This document shows positions 20,328 through 29,295 of a stretch of DNA of 64,000 nt, one piece after another (positions within the stretch are counted from its first letter, which is position 1; each line of letters begins with the position of its first letter). The translations under genes and the position numbers were made by a program. The stretch spans positions 1 through 64,000 of the forward strand of contig JABHEG010000222.1 of the NCBI GenBank assembly GCA_018676675.1, in the 5' to 3' direction. Source of the stretch: Lentisphaerota bacterium. GTDB taxonomy: Bacteria; Verrucomicrobiota; Lentisphaeria; Oligosphaerales; JABHEG01. Under the pieces are notes generated by a model. It searched no databases, was not told where the DNA came from, and was given only the letters and a program-made list of their open reading frames with translations.

Positions 20328-21244
20328 CCTGGAAACTCCCCAGACGGAACGACGATATCCTGTCAGCGTGCGGTCTGGCCCTCTACGTTCCCGCGATTGG
20401 CCGCTATGGCCTCAAGCTTGCTGTCCTGCTGGTTCTGTCGATCGTGGCAGGCTTTGCGGTCGAACGGTGGACGGCGGCCCTGAGGAACAGAAAGCCCGAT
20501 GCCTTGGGAGTGCCGGCCTGGATCCTGTTGCCATTGGTGCTTCCGCCCGCCCTGCCCCTCTGGATGGGGGCCACTTCAGTTGTGTTCGCGGTCGTCGTCA
20601 CGACATCATTCTTCGGAGGCTACGGTCGCCACCCTGCGTCACCCGTGGCGGTCGGATGGTCCTTCGCGGCCCTTAGTTTCCCGTCAGAGTTCGGATTCGG
20701 CTGGGCATTCCCCTTTGCCAATGTCCTGACGGGGTTCCAGCACTGGTGCACCCGCCTGCCGGTCGTCGATCACCCCATCGTTTTCATGGCGCCCCGAGAC
20801 GATGTCACAGTCCGAGCACTGCTGCTCGGGTACTTCCCCCAAGCGCCCTGTATGGCCCTGCCCATCCTCCTGATCACACTCGGACTCCTGCTCCTTGCCG
20901 TACGAGCAATCTCAGGACGCACGGCGATAAGCTTCCTGGGCACGTACCTGCTCTGCGGGTTGCTGTCGCCTGGGGCATCCTGGTTTGGGTTGACGACATC
21001 GCTCCTGGCCGGAAATGTCCTCTTCGCAACCTTCTTCGTGGCCGCAGACACCCGTGTGAGCGCCAGAACGGTTCCCGGACGCTGGCTGGTCGGGGCACTG
21101 GGTGGCGCTGTTGCTTTCCTGGTCCGGAACTTCGCCTCTTTCCCGGACGGCGTGTTCTTCGCCGTTCTATTCGCCAACGTGTTCGCCCCAATCGTCGACG
21201 AAGGCGTCCTGGTGCTGACAAGACGGCGGGAAGGGGCTGCATGA
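20324..21244 (+). CDS. NqrB/RnfD-type membrane subunit
   Basis: A 306-residue integral membrane protein with about eight to ten hydrophobic segments. The conserved region FFGGYGRHPASPVAVGW corresponds to the family pattern FGG.G.NPFNPA, and SFPDGVFFAVLFANVFAPIVD matches the C-terminal family signature. It is part of the ion-translocating core. The [ST]GAT flavinylation site that anchors FMN in NqrB and RnfD is not found where expected (the corresponding loop, around VFMAPRDDVTVRALLLG, lacks it). Overlaps its neighbours by 4 nt on both sides, so expression is coupled. Confidence 0.8.
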   Translation: MTWKLPRRNDDILSACGLALYVPAIGRYGLKLAVLLVLSIVAGFAVERWTAALRNRKPDALGVPAWILLPLVLPPALPLWMGATSVVFAVVVTTSFFGGYGRHPASPVAVGWSFAALSFPSEFGFGWAFPFANVLTGFQHWCTRLPVVDHPIVFMAPRDDVTVRALLLGYFPQAPCMALPILLITLGLLLLAVRAISGRTAISFLGTYLLCGLLSPGASWFGLTTSLLAGNVLFATFFVAADTRVSARTVPGRWLVGALGGAVAFLVRNFASFPDGVFFAVLFANVFAPIVDEGVLVLTRRREGAA

Positions 21245-21813
21245 ACGACCGCAAGATGATCCTGTTCCTGCTGGCCACCACCACGGCCTGTACGCTCCTT
21301 CTTGCGGGAGCCAACCTGGCCTACACGCGTGCGGCCGCCGTATTCAATCTCAGGCTCTACGAGACGATTCTCGAGCTTTTCGACGTGCCAGTCCCGAACG
21401 AAGGTGTGGAAGACGTGTTCCGGGCCCACTTCAACGAACAGACCGTCGGAGGCACGGTTTACTACACGTCCAAGCAGAAGAGTCCGGGAACGGTCGTCTT
21501 CAAGGCTGAGGGAGCCGGCTTGTGGAGCCGCGTCGAACTGCTTCTGGCGGTTTCCGCGAGTGGAAACTCGCTGTACGGAATGCGCGTCCTCTCCCAGGCA
21601 GAGACACCAGGTCTCGGCGGGCGCATCGGCGAGCCCGAATTCCAGGCCCGCTTCCGCGGGGTCGATGTGCGGCCAAAGGTGAAACTTGTGAAGTTTGCGA
21701 TGGGCGGGAACGAGATTGATGCAATATCCGGGGCGACCATGACCAGCAGGGCCGTCGAACGAATCATCAACAACGGGATTGCGGACGCAGACCGGGCTCT
21801 GGGCCGAGAATAG
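21241..21813 (+). CDS. NqrC/RnfG-type FMN-binding subunit
   Basis: A 190-residue protein with one N-terminal membrane anchor (residues 7-29) and a periplasmic FMN-binding domain. The covalent flavinylation motif SGATMTS is at residues 163-169, preceded by the usual VDAISG-like sequence (IDAISG). The loop SQAETPGLGGRIGEPEF is a classical RnfG/NqrC signature. Attachment of FMN needs ApbE, which is not in the window. ATG at 21241 overlaps the previous stop (ATGA). Confidence 0.9.
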   Translation: MNDRKMILFLLATTTACTLLLAGANLAYTRAAAVFNLRLYETILELFDVPVPNEGVEDVFRAHFNEQTVGGTVYYTSKQKSPGTVVFKAEGAGLWSRVELLLAVSASGNSLYGMRVLSQAETPGLGGRIGEPEFQARFRGVDVRPKVKLVKFAMGGNEIDAISGATMTSRAVERIINNGIADADRALGRE

Positions 21814-21816
21814 CAC

Positions 21817-22479
21817 ATGGCGGATCAAGTCCAACTGAAAGTCCCAAAGGCCGGCTACCGGCTGTTCAACAGCAAGACGTGGGCCGTCTTCTCCGAAGGG
21901 GTTTGGCACAACAACCCCATCTTCGGGATGATGCTGGGACTGTGTTCGACACTTGCCGTCACCAACTTGATGTCGAACGCGCTGGTGATGAGCGTGTCCG
22001 TCACCGTCGTTCTGGTCGCCAACTCGGCCATCATTTCTGCCCTGCGGAACCACATTCCCGACCGCGTCCGTATGATCGTTTACATGCTGATCGTCTCCAC
22101 TCTGGTCATCACTGTGGACATGATGTTGAGGATCTGCCTGCCCGACATCAGCAAAGCTCTCGGCCCATACGTGGCACTCATCATAACGAACTGCATCATC
22201 ATGGGGCGGGCCGAGGCCTTCGCGGTCAACAACACCGTTCCCGTCTCCATCGCGGACTCGTTGGGCGTAGGAGCCGGCTACACCTTCTCTCTGATGATCA
22301 TGGCCTTCTTCCGGGAATCACTCGGATTCGGCACCATTTTTGGTCTCAAGGTCCTCCCTGAGGCAATGTCTCCCATCCAGCTGTTTGCGATACCCCCCGG
22401 TGCGTTCTTTGCCCTTGGGGTGTTCATCCTGGTCGTCAACACGCTGAAGCAACGACAGGCCAAGGAGGACGACGCGTGA
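21817..22479 (+). CDS. NqrD/RnfE-type membrane subunit
   Basis: A 220-residue protein with about six membrane spans. Family signatures are WHNNPIFGMMLGLCSTLAVT at the start and ALIITNCIIMGRAEAF in the middle, including the Cys that helps bind the intramembrane [2Fe-2S] cluster shared with NqrE. Function: ion channel and electron path of the complex. The stop overlaps the GTG of the next gene. Confidence 0.92.
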   Translation: MADQVQLKVPKAGYRLFNSKTWAVFSEGVWHNNPIFGMMLGLCSTLAVTNLMSNALVMSVSVTVVLVANSAIISALRNHIPDRVRMIVYMLIVSTLVITVDMMLRICLPDISKALGPYVALIITNCIIMGRAEAFAVNNTVPVSIADSLGVGAGYTFSLMIMAFFRESLGFGTIFGLKVLPEAMSPIQLFAIPPGAFFALGVFILVVNTLKQRQAKEDDA

Positions 22480-23054
22480 GATTCCTGCTGATCCTCTTCG
22501 CATCCATCCTGACGAGCAACATCGCCCTCACCTACTTCCTGGGCATGTGCCCGTTTGTGACGATCTCCCGCAACATCGGGGTGGCCGCAGGCATGGGCAT
22601 CGCCGTCACATGCGTGATGACCATCACGGCAACCGCAAACTGGCTGATCGACCACTATCTCCTGATCCCAATGGGCTTGGAATTCCTGCAGTTCCTCGTC
22701 TTTATCGTGACCATCGCGACCATCGTCCAGCTCCTGGAACTGGTTATGGATCGCTACACGCCCACACTCCACCAGGCATTCGGGATCTTCCTCCCGCTGA
22801 TTACCGTGAACTGTGCCATACTCGGCATTTCGCTATTCATGGTCCTTCGGACGTTCTCATTCTGGCAGACTGTTGTTTACAGCTTCGGGTCAGGGATCGG
22901 CTGGATGTTGGCGATCGTCACGATGGGGGCTTTGCGCAGACGCCTCGTCTTCGCTGATCCCCTGGCAAATTTCGGCGCCGCAGGGATCACGGCGATCCTG
23001 GCCGGCTTCATGGCACTCGCATTCATCGGCTTTTCAGGAATGGCAAGTCTGTGA
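22476..23054 (+). CDS. NqrE/RnfA-type membrane subunit
   Basis: A 192-residue protein with six membrane spans, homologous in inverted topology to the preceding subunit. ASILTSNIALTYFLGMCPFV and FLPLITVNCAILGISLF are the paired Cys-bearing helices that hold the [2Fe-2S] cluster. Starts with GTG in a GTGA overlap with the upstream gene and ends in a second GTGA overlap, so the stoichiometric expression of the core is built into the operon. Confidence 0.92.
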   Translation: MRFLLILFASILTSNIALTYFLGMCPFVTISRNIGVAAGMGIAVTCVMTITATANWLIDHYLLIPMGLEFLQFLVFIVTIATIVQLLELVMDRYTPTLHQAFGIFLPLITVNCAILGISLFMVLRTFSFWQTVVYSFGSGIGWMLAIVTMGALRRRLVFADPLANFGAAGITAILAGFMALAFIGFSGMASL

Positions 23055-24127
23055 TTCTAAACGCACTCATCTTCATGAACGGGTTCGCGCTGGTGATCGG
23101 CTTGCTGATCATCTTCATGGACCGTGTGATCTCGAACTACGGGCTGTGCCGAATCACGATCAACGACGATAAGGAATTCCACGCCCAGGGCGGCAAGTCC
23201 CTTCTCCGTCTCCTGCTCGAAAACAAGTACTTCATCCCGTCTGCCTGCGGCGGCAAAGGCACCTGCGGGTACTGCAAGGTCAAGGTCCTCGAAGGCGGCG
23301 GCCCTGCCCTGCCCACTGAGGCACTTATCCTGAACTCGCGGGAACAGGCTCAGGGATTCCGCCTTTCCTGTCAGCTCAAGGTTAAGAACGACCTCAGCAT
23401 CGAGATACCTCCCGAGTACCTGGAGATCCAGGAGTACCGTGGGGAGCTCTCCCTGGCCGAACTCGTCACCAGTGACATCAAACGCATCCGCATCAAACTG
23501 GTGGAACCGCAGACTCTGACCTACAAGCCGGGACAATACGTCCAGATCCGTATTGACCATGACGGAGAAACAGACTTCCGGGCCTACAGCATGGCGTCGA
23601 ACCCCGACAAGCAGGGCGAGATCGAGCTGAACGTCAAGAGGATTCCGGACGGCCTCGGTTCGGGATACCTCCACTCTCTTGAGCTCGGAGCTCCCCTTGA
23701 CCTGTCAGGACCCTATGGGGATTTCTACCTGCATACAGATAGTGACGAACGCATTGTCTGTGTGGCAGGAGGCGTCGGTTTGGCCCCGCTGAAGTCAATC
23801 GTGATGTACTGGCGTGACCACCAGAAACACCGCCGGCTTGAGCTCTATTACGGAGCCCGGGATCTACCCGACCTCTATGACCATGACATCTTCACCTCTT
23901 TTGCCGAAACCTACGAGAATTTCCACTACTACCCCGCGCTCTCGGACGCCGGGGACGACTGGAATGGGCACACCGGGTTTATCCACATGGTGATGGAGGA
24001 GTGCCTTGAAACGGGCAACACGGGAGAAGCCTACCTCTGCGGCCCCCCGATTATGATCGAAGCTGTTACCGAAGTGCTCACGAACAAAGGCATCGCTGCC
24101 GAAAGGATTTGGTATGACAAGTTCTGA
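23051..24127 (+). CDS. NqrF-type NADH dehydrogenase subunit
   Basis: A 358-residue protein: one N-terminal membrane span (about 5-24), a plant-type [2Fe-2S] ferredoxin domain with Cys66, Cys72, Cys75 and Cys107, an FAD domain with RAYSMAS, and an NAD-binding domain with GGVGLAPLKSIVM and terminal CGPPIMIEAV. This is the NADH entry point of Na+-NQR; Rnf complexes do not have it. It is somewhat shorter than typical NqrF (about 405 residues). GTG start overlaps nqrE-like stop. The last 14 nt overlap the ferritin-like gene. Confidence 0.92.
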   Translation: MILNALIFMNGFALVIGLLIIFMDRVISNYGLCRITINDDKEFHAQGGKSLLRLLLENKYFIPSACGGKGTCGYCKVKVLEGGGPALPTEALILNSREQAQGFRLSCQLKVKNDLSIEIPPEYLEIQEYRGELSLAELVTSDIKRIRIKLVEPQTLTYKPGQYVQIRIDHDGETDFRAYSMASNPDKQGEIELNVKRIPDGLGSGYLHSLELGAPLDLSGPYGDFYLHTDSDERIVCVAGGVGLAPLKSIVMYWRDHQKHRRLELYYGARDLPDLYDHDIFTSFAETYENFHYYPALSDAGDDWNGHTGFIHMVMEECLETGNTGEAYLCGPPIMIEAVTEVLTNKGIAAERIWYDKF

Positions 24128-24548
24128 CGGTTCCGCCTACCTGACCTGTGCCGAGTTCGTCCAGATCGCCATCGTGTTCGAACAAGAATCGGCCGAGTTC
24201 TTCCGCAGGCTCCAGGGCGTGACGTCCGGAAGTGCCCGTCAGCTTGCAGCGCTCTTGGAGAAGCAGGAAGTCGCCCACGAGAATGCACTGCGGAAGCTCG
24301 ACGTCGCCGGCATCCGGGACATGATTCAGTTCGCCCCGGAGAAACCGGTCACCATCCCCGGACTCCCGGATGGCGACCTGCCCTTGAGCGACCTGATCGA
24401 ACTGGGAATTGAGCGCGAACGCGCGGCCAAAAATACCTACCAGAACGCAGCCCGATTTGCTTCCGGGGCGTTCAAGAACCTGCTCGAAGGCCTGGTCCGT
24501 TTCGAAGAGGAACACGAGCAGAAGCTGATTAGTATGAGAGGCATGTGA
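24114..24548 (+). CDS. Ferritin-like di-iron protein (rubrerythrin type)
   Basis: A 144-residue helical protein. Likely di-iron ligands are Glu in IVFEQESAEFF, the E..H pair in KQEVAHENA, Glu in GIERERAAKNTY, and the EExxH-type site in FEEEHEQKL, which is the four-helix pattern of rubrerythrin-like ferritins. No rubredoxin domain is attached. It overlaps the NqrF-like gene by 14 nt and is followed 10 nt later by the octahaem cytochrome, so it is part of this redox operon. Peroxide reduction or iron handling linked to the pump is plausible but not shown. Confidence 0.82.
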   Translation: MTSSDGSAYLTCAEFVQIAIVFEQESAEFFRRLQGVTSGSARQLAALLEKQEVAHENALRKLDVAGIRDMIQFAPEKPVTIPGLPDGDLPLSDLIELGIERERAAKNTYQNAARFASGAFKNLLEGLVRFEEEHEQKLISMRGM

Positions 24549-24558
24549 GGACAAATCC

Positions 24559-25890
24559 ATGAAGAAACTGATTCTGCCACTCGTCCTGCTGACTGTAATC
24601 GCCCTCCGTGTTGCGGTTCTCCTACGACCCTCTCCTCCACAGACGGTCACGATCACGTCGCAGGCGATCGTGATCCGAGAATCGGCGCGCTGTGTCCGAT
24701 GTCACACCAAGAAGACACCGGGGGTGGTGGCGTCGTGGCGTAACAGTAACCACGCCGCATCCGGTGTGGGCTGTTACGAGTGCCACCAGGCAAAGGAAGG
24801 CGAGCCCGACGCTACCAAGCATTTCGGTGAACTCGTCTCGGTCATTGTCTCGCCCAAAGACTGCGGACGCTGCCACGAGACCGAGACCACGCAATTCCTC
24901 GCATCGCACCATGCCAAAGGAGGCGAAGTGTTGGGCTCCCTGGACAATTACCTGGGAGAGGTGGTTGAGGGCATGGGGGCAAACGTATCCGGCTGCCAAC
25001 AATGCCACGGCTCCACGGTCAAAGTAATGAAAGACGGAACGCTCCATCCCGGGACATGGCCCAATTTCGGGATCGGCCGAATCAATCCCGACGGCACAGC
25101 CGGATCTTGCTCAGCCTGCCATTCCCGGCATGACTTCTCGGTCGCTCAGGCGCGGACACCTGAAACCTGCGGACGCTGTCATCTCGGCCCTGACCACCCA
25201 CAGAAAGAAGTCTACGAAGAATCCAAGCATGCCATCGCGTACCGCAGCCACATGGACGAGATGAACATGAAGAAGTCCCAATGGGTCGTTGGCGTGGACT
25301 ACAGCGCCGCCCCGGTCTGTGCCACCTGCCATGTGTCTGCCACCCCGAACCAGCCACGTACTCACGATATCGGGCAACGTCTTTCATGGAACATCCGGGC
25401 CAAAGTGTCCTTCAAAACAAAGGACTCGGAACAGAAGCGCAAGGCCATGCAAGAAGTCTGCGCAAACTGCCACAATCCGAACTACGTGAAGAACTTCTAC
25501 AAGCAGTTTGACGCCGGCGTTGAGCTTTACAACGGCAAGTTTGCAGAGCCCGCGCAGGAAATCATGGGCAAACTCAAGAAGGCTGAGAAAATCGACTCCA
25601 CCCCGTTCAATGAGGAGATTGAGTGGATCTTCTTCTACCTCTGGCACCACGAGGGCCGTCGAGCCCGCAACGGACTGGCCATGATGGGGCCCGATTACGT
25701 TCAATGGCACGGCTTCTACGAGATTGCAGAACGCTTCTACATCGAGTTCGTCAAAGAAGCCGAGCATCTCCTGCCGGGGGTCACCAAGGAAATCCTCGCC
25801 CGCCCGGAACACAAGTGGTTCAAGACGCCACTCTCTCCGGACGAACGCAAGGATATGAAGGGCTACTACGACGGCAGAGCCACACGCTGA
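24559..25890 (+). CDS. Octahaem cytochrome c of the HAO family
   Basis: A 443-residue exported or membrane-anchored protein with an N-terminal hydrophobic segment (3-22) and eight CxxCH haem sites (CVRCH, CYECH, CGRCH, CQQCH, CSACH, CGRCH, CATCH, CANCH). The number, spacing and C-terminal helix bundle with WHHEGRRARNG and GPDYVQWHGFYE (377-388) are those of the hydroxylamine oxidoreductase family. Members oxidise hydroxylamine or hydrazine, or reduce nitrite or hydroxylamine; direction depends on a Tyr crosslink to the active haem. Tyr380 lies in the right region but I cannot confirm alignment. Last gene of the pump operon. Ccm-type haem maturation genes are not in the window. Confidence 0.88.
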   Translation: MKKLILPLVLLTVIALRVAVLLRPSPPQTVTITSQAIVIRESARCVRCHTKKTPGVVASWRNSNHAASGVGCYECHQAKEGEPDATKHFGELVSVIVSPKDCGRCHETETTQFLASHHAKGGEVLGSLDNYLGEVVEGMGANVSGCQQCHGSTVKVMKDGTLHPGTWPNFGIGRINPDGTAGSCSACHSRHDFSVAQARTPETCGRCHLGPDHPQKEVYEESKHAIAYRSHMDEMNMKKSQWVVGVDYSAAPVCATCHVSATPNQPRTHDIGQRLSWNIRAKVSFKTKDSEQKRKAMQEVCANCHNPNYVKNFYKQFDAGVELYNGKFAEPAQEIMGKLKKAEKIDSTPFNEEIEWIFFYLWHHEGRRARNGLAMMGPDYVQWHGFYEIAERFYIEFVKEAEHLLPGVTKEILARPEHKWFKTPLSPDERKDMKGYYDGRATR

Positions 25891-25931
25891 CCGTACCGGC
25901 CTGACCTCGCCTCGCGTCCCTGTGAAGGGCG

Positions 25932-26104
25932 TCCCGAACGTGGGAGGCGCCGCCGTGCGCCGATTCTCCTCGCCACAGGACCATCACGGGATGGCACCCG
26001 CTCCCACATTGAGTGCAAGCAGAGACACCTGTCCGTCCGAGCCGCGCACAGCGTAAGCGGTCTTCGCCGCCCGGAGCCCCCTCCCGTTGGTCAGGGCTCG
26101 GAGA
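25932..26104. repeat. Composite repeat, families C and D, in the gap 25891-26238
   Basis: 25932-26060 is the second copy of the C module seen at 17831-17957. It runs into a D module at 26034-26104 (GAGCCGCGCACAGCGTAAGC, then CCCTCCCGTTGGTCAGGGCT) that reappears inverted at 53458-53545. The rest of the gap, 26105-26238, carries the start region of the heparinase-like gene and nothing else recognised. Confidence 0.85.
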
Positions 26105-26238
26105 GAGGACACCCGCAATCCGGGATGCGACTCCGCTCGGCTTTGCTCAATACCATTCCCCACTGGTTCCGGTTGCATCCCGCTCCACTGCTCGGTATGG
26201 TCCGGGAACTCGTACCCGCACTCGGAGAAAGCGCCCCC

Positions 26239-29200
26239 ATGCATCCCCATCTGAAACACGCAGCGACGTGCGCGCTCACAGGAGTTCTTATGGCCACGCC
26301 GAACCTTGCTGATTCCGCACCACGCGCATCCGGCGGCCTCCACACACCGGAACGCCTCGCCAATATCCGCCGCAATGTCGAGCGATTTCCGTGGGCGAAG
26401 GCGGCAGCCAGGCGTTCTGTCCATCACGCCAAGCGCTGGGTATCGATGTCCGATGAGGAACTCTGGCAGTTGGTACCCGGTCAGAAGCTCCCACGCTGCA
26501 TCGATGTTACCATGACCTACACCCGCAAAGGTAAGGCCCGACCAGGTTGCCTGGTCTGTGGCGAGAAGGTCTTTAAACACGGTAACTACCCATACAGCCC
26601 GAATGTCTTCGCCAAGCCCTGGAAGTTGACCTGTCCCTCCTGCAAAGCCGTGTTCCCTACCAACGACTTCGCAGCCTTCTATCAAAGCGCTATTGGGAAG
26701 GACGGCTGTTTCGACGCAGGGAACGGAGACACCGCCCTGCTGTTCAACGCGGAACACCCGGACGCCAACGACCCACTCCACACGTGGGGCGTCGACAACG
26801 GCCACGGCTACATCGACGAAAACGGCTTGGGGCACCGCTACATCGCTTATTACACCTGGAAACTGTGGCAGACGATCCTCAACGGCGTTGGGGCCCTCTC
26901 CAACGCCTCCAGTCACACCGGCGATCGCCTGTATGCGCACAAGTGCGCCATCCTGCTCGACCGCATTGCCGATGTCTACCCGGATATGGACTGGAACGAG
27001 TACGCCAGGCGCGGCTGGTACCACTCCGACGGCGGCAGCAAGAAAGGCAAGATCGAGGGACGGATCTGGGAAACCGGTGTACTGAGGAAACTCGCCACCA
27101 GCTACGATCGCATCATCCCGGGCCTCGCTCCTCAGGACGAGCTCTATGCGTTTCTAGCCGGCAAAGGTGAGGCGTTCGACCTCCCGACCGGTAAGGGCAC
27201 CCACGCCGAACTGATGCAGAACATCGATGATCGCATTCTGCGTTGCGGGGCAGACGCCATCCGGGCACAGCGCATCTGGGGCAACGAGGGCATGCACCAA
27301 GCCTCTATGGCCGCCTGTGCAATCGCCTTGGATACCCAGCCGGACACCAACACGATGATCGACTGGATCTTCGCCGAGGATGGGGGCCACGTCCCAACCG
27401 TTATCGTGGGCGGTATTGACCGCGATGGTGTGGGCGCGGAGGCAGGCCCCGGCTACGCGCTCTCCTGGGGTGGGAACATCGGCGCCGTAGCAGACCTCCT
27501 CGCCCGGTACGGCAAGTACACCACCCACGACATCTATCGCGATTACCCTCAATTCGCGAAGACGTTCGCCGCCGGAACTCGCCTGACGATTCTGGGATAC
27601 GACACACCATCGATCGGCGACGCCGGAGCCACCGGCACGATCGGCAAAGTTCAATGCTCACCTGATTTCATCATACGCGGCTACCGGTTCCTTGGAGATG
27701 CGGACATCGCATTGGCCGCATTCCGTGAAAACGGGTTCTCGGCCAAAGGACTCGGCCTCAGCATCACCGATCCTGACCCGAAGAAGACAGAAACCGACAT
27801 CACGGCGATCGCCAAGACCGCAGACGAGGGCACCACCGGACTGGGCCCCCACAACATGGCCGGATATGGTCTACTCACCCTTGAAACAGGACATGCCAAG
27901 CAGGGCGCAGGCGTGTTCATGTACTACGGCCGTAACAAGGGACACGGCCATCAAGACCGACTCAACATCGGCATCTACGGCTTCGGCTTCGACCTCACGC
28001 CTGACCTCGGATACCCGGAGTTCGCCACCAGTTGGCCCAAACGCAACGAGTGGACCCGCCAGACCATCGCCCACAACACCGTAGTGGTCGATGAGTCCAG
28101 CCAGACCACCAATTGGGTAGGGCACCCAACCTTCTTCAAGGCACTGCCCGGGCTCCAGTGCGCCGAAGTCGAGAGTAGTGATATTTATCCGAGCACGCGG
28201 GACTACCGGCGGACCGTGTTGTTTGTCCCACTCACCGAGCAGACCGGTTACGTCGTCGACATATTCCGGGTCGAGGGCGGAGACGACCACCTGCGCAGCT
28301 TCCATGGTCCCGGCACAGAAGTTACAGCTGAAGGTCTGTCGCTGACCGCACAGGCCACAGGGACGTACGCGGGGGCTGACACCCCGTTCGGGTCATCAGT
28401 CACGCGTGGGAAACGGATCGGCTTTTCTTGGTTGGCCGAAGTGGAACGAGACGCCGCACCGCCCTCAGAGTGGTCAATTGACTGGCGTCTCCAGGCCGGC
28501 TACCGGGGGGCAACCAAGGCGGACAACATCCACCTGCGTCTGTGGGATGTCAGTGGTGTGGATGACGTCGCTTTGGCCAATGGAGAGCCCCCGCAGAACA
28601 AGTCCGGCAATCCACGCTGGATCCGCTACTGTCTCGCGCGGCGCAAAGGACGCAATCTGACCTCCACTTTCGTTTCCGTTGTTGAGCCCTATCGAGACGC
28701 CCCCGCGATCGTGGCTGTTGAGCGTCTGGGGATACCCGGAAAGCCGGCCCATGGCGGCCCGGTCGCGCTGCAAATCAGACTGGCTGACGGCAGCCAGCAC
28801 ACCGTGCTCTACTCGCCTGACGGCCAACCGTTCACGGCGCAGGATAACACCGCATTCGAGGGTCGTGTGGGACTCGTGGTGACGGGGAGCTCCGGCAGCA
28901 TTCAGCAGGCAACCTTGGTCGCCGGAAAGTCGTTGTCGCGTGGAGACGTCGAACTCACTTGTGACCAACCGACCTGGCAAGGAATGGTGGCCGCTCGAGA
29001 GCAGCTGCCCAACGGGCACAGTGTCATTCGCACCGCTGCCAAGCTGCCATTGAATGGAACCCTCGTCGGCAGCGAGATCATCGTCGAGAACGACCGGGTC
29101 CGGAATGCGTGCTACACCATCTGCGGTGTTCGCGCCGTTGACGGTCTGACCGAAATCGACCTCGGACGTGTCAGCCTCGTCCGGAACTTTGTCGATCCCA

Positions 29201-29286
29201 AGGACTATACCAAAGGCTTCACTTACAATTTTGAGCCGGGATCCCCCTTCACCATCCCCAACCATGCCTGCCTCGAAGCCAGGTAG
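26239..29286 (+). CDS. Secreted heparinase II/III-like polysaccharide lyase
   Basis: About 1015 residues from ATG 26239, which gives a proper signal sequence (HAATCALTGVLMATPNLADSA); the frame is open to 26125. An alpha/alpha-toroid spans about 40-480. Inside it is a zinc-ribbon-like loop CLVCGEKVF...LTCPSCKAVFPTND, seen in several heparinase-like proteins. The heparinase II/III domain (about 560-760) shows NKGHGHQDRLNIGIYGFGFD and IAHNTVVVDESSQ, with the His and Tyr expected for beta-elimination. A beta-sandwich completes the C-terminus. Expected substrate is a uronic-acid glycan such as heparin-like, alginate-like or ulvan-like chains. It is transcribed alone. Confidence 0.85.
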   Translation: MHPHLKHAATCALTGVLMATPNLADSAPRASGGLHTPERLANIRRNVERFPWAKAAARRSVHHAKRWVSMSDEELWQLVPGQKLPRCIDVTMTYTRKGKARPGCLVCGEKVFKHGNYPYSPNVFAKPWKLTCPSCKAVFPTNDFAAFYQSAIGKDGCFDAGNGDTALLFNAEHPDANDPLHTWGVDNGHGYIDENGLGHRYIAYYTWKLWQTILNGVGALSNASSHTGDRLYAHKCAILLDRIADVYPDMDWNEYARRGWYHSDGGSKKGKIEGRIWETGVLRKLATSYDRIIPGLAPQDELYAFLAGKGEAFDLPTGKGTHAELMQNIDDRILRCGADAIRAQRIWGNEGMHQASMAACAIALDTQPDTNTMIDWIFAEDGGHVPTVIVGGIDRDGVGAEAGPGYALSWGGNIGAVADLLARYGKYTTHDIYRDYPQFAKTFAAGTRLTILGYDTPSIGDAGATGTIGKVQCSPDFIIRGYRFLGDADIALAAFRENGFSAKGLGLSITDPDPKKTETDITAIAKTADEGTTGLGPHNMAGYGLLTLETGHAKQGAGVFMYYGRNKGHGHQDRLNIGIYGFGFDLTPDLGYPEFATSWPKRNEWTRQTIAHNTVVVDESSQTTNWVGHPTFFKALPGLQCAEVESSDIYPSTRDYRRTVLFVPLTEQTGYVVDIFRVEGGDDHLRSFHGPGTEVTAEGLSLTAQATGTYAGADTPFGSSVTRGKRIGFSWLAEVERDAAPPSEWSIDWRLQAGYRGATKADNIHLRLWDVSGVDDVALANGEPPQNKSGNPRWIRYCLARRKGRNLTSTFVSVVEPYRDAPAIVAVERLGIPGKPAHGGPVALQIRLADGSQHTVLYSPDGQPFTAQDNTAFEGRVGLVVTGSSGSIQQATLVAGKSLSRGDVELTCDQPTWQGMVAAREQLPNGHSVIRTAAKLPLNGTLVGSEIIVENDRVRNACYTICGVRAVDGLTEIDLGRVSLVRNFVDPKDYTKGFTYNFEPGSPFTIPNHACLEAR

Positions 29287-29295
29287 CGCCCGGCC

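Noticed and set aside
20770-22053. Long open frame (427 codons) on the minus strand opposite the pump genes
   Set aside because: It lies antisense to NqrB-, NqrC- and NqrD-like genes that carry clear family motifs and 4-nt overlaps. It has no ribosome site and a composition typical of a shadow frame.
24559-25890. Ammonia-oxidiser hydroxylamine dehydrogenase
   Set aside because: No AmoCAB or cytochrome c554/cM552 genes are nearby, and the gene is tied to an NADH-driven pump. Direction of catalysis cannot be read.
25900-26238. N-terminal extension of the heparinase-like gene to 26125
   Set aside because: The extra residues run into the repeat, and the signal peptide begins at 26239 with a ribosome site.
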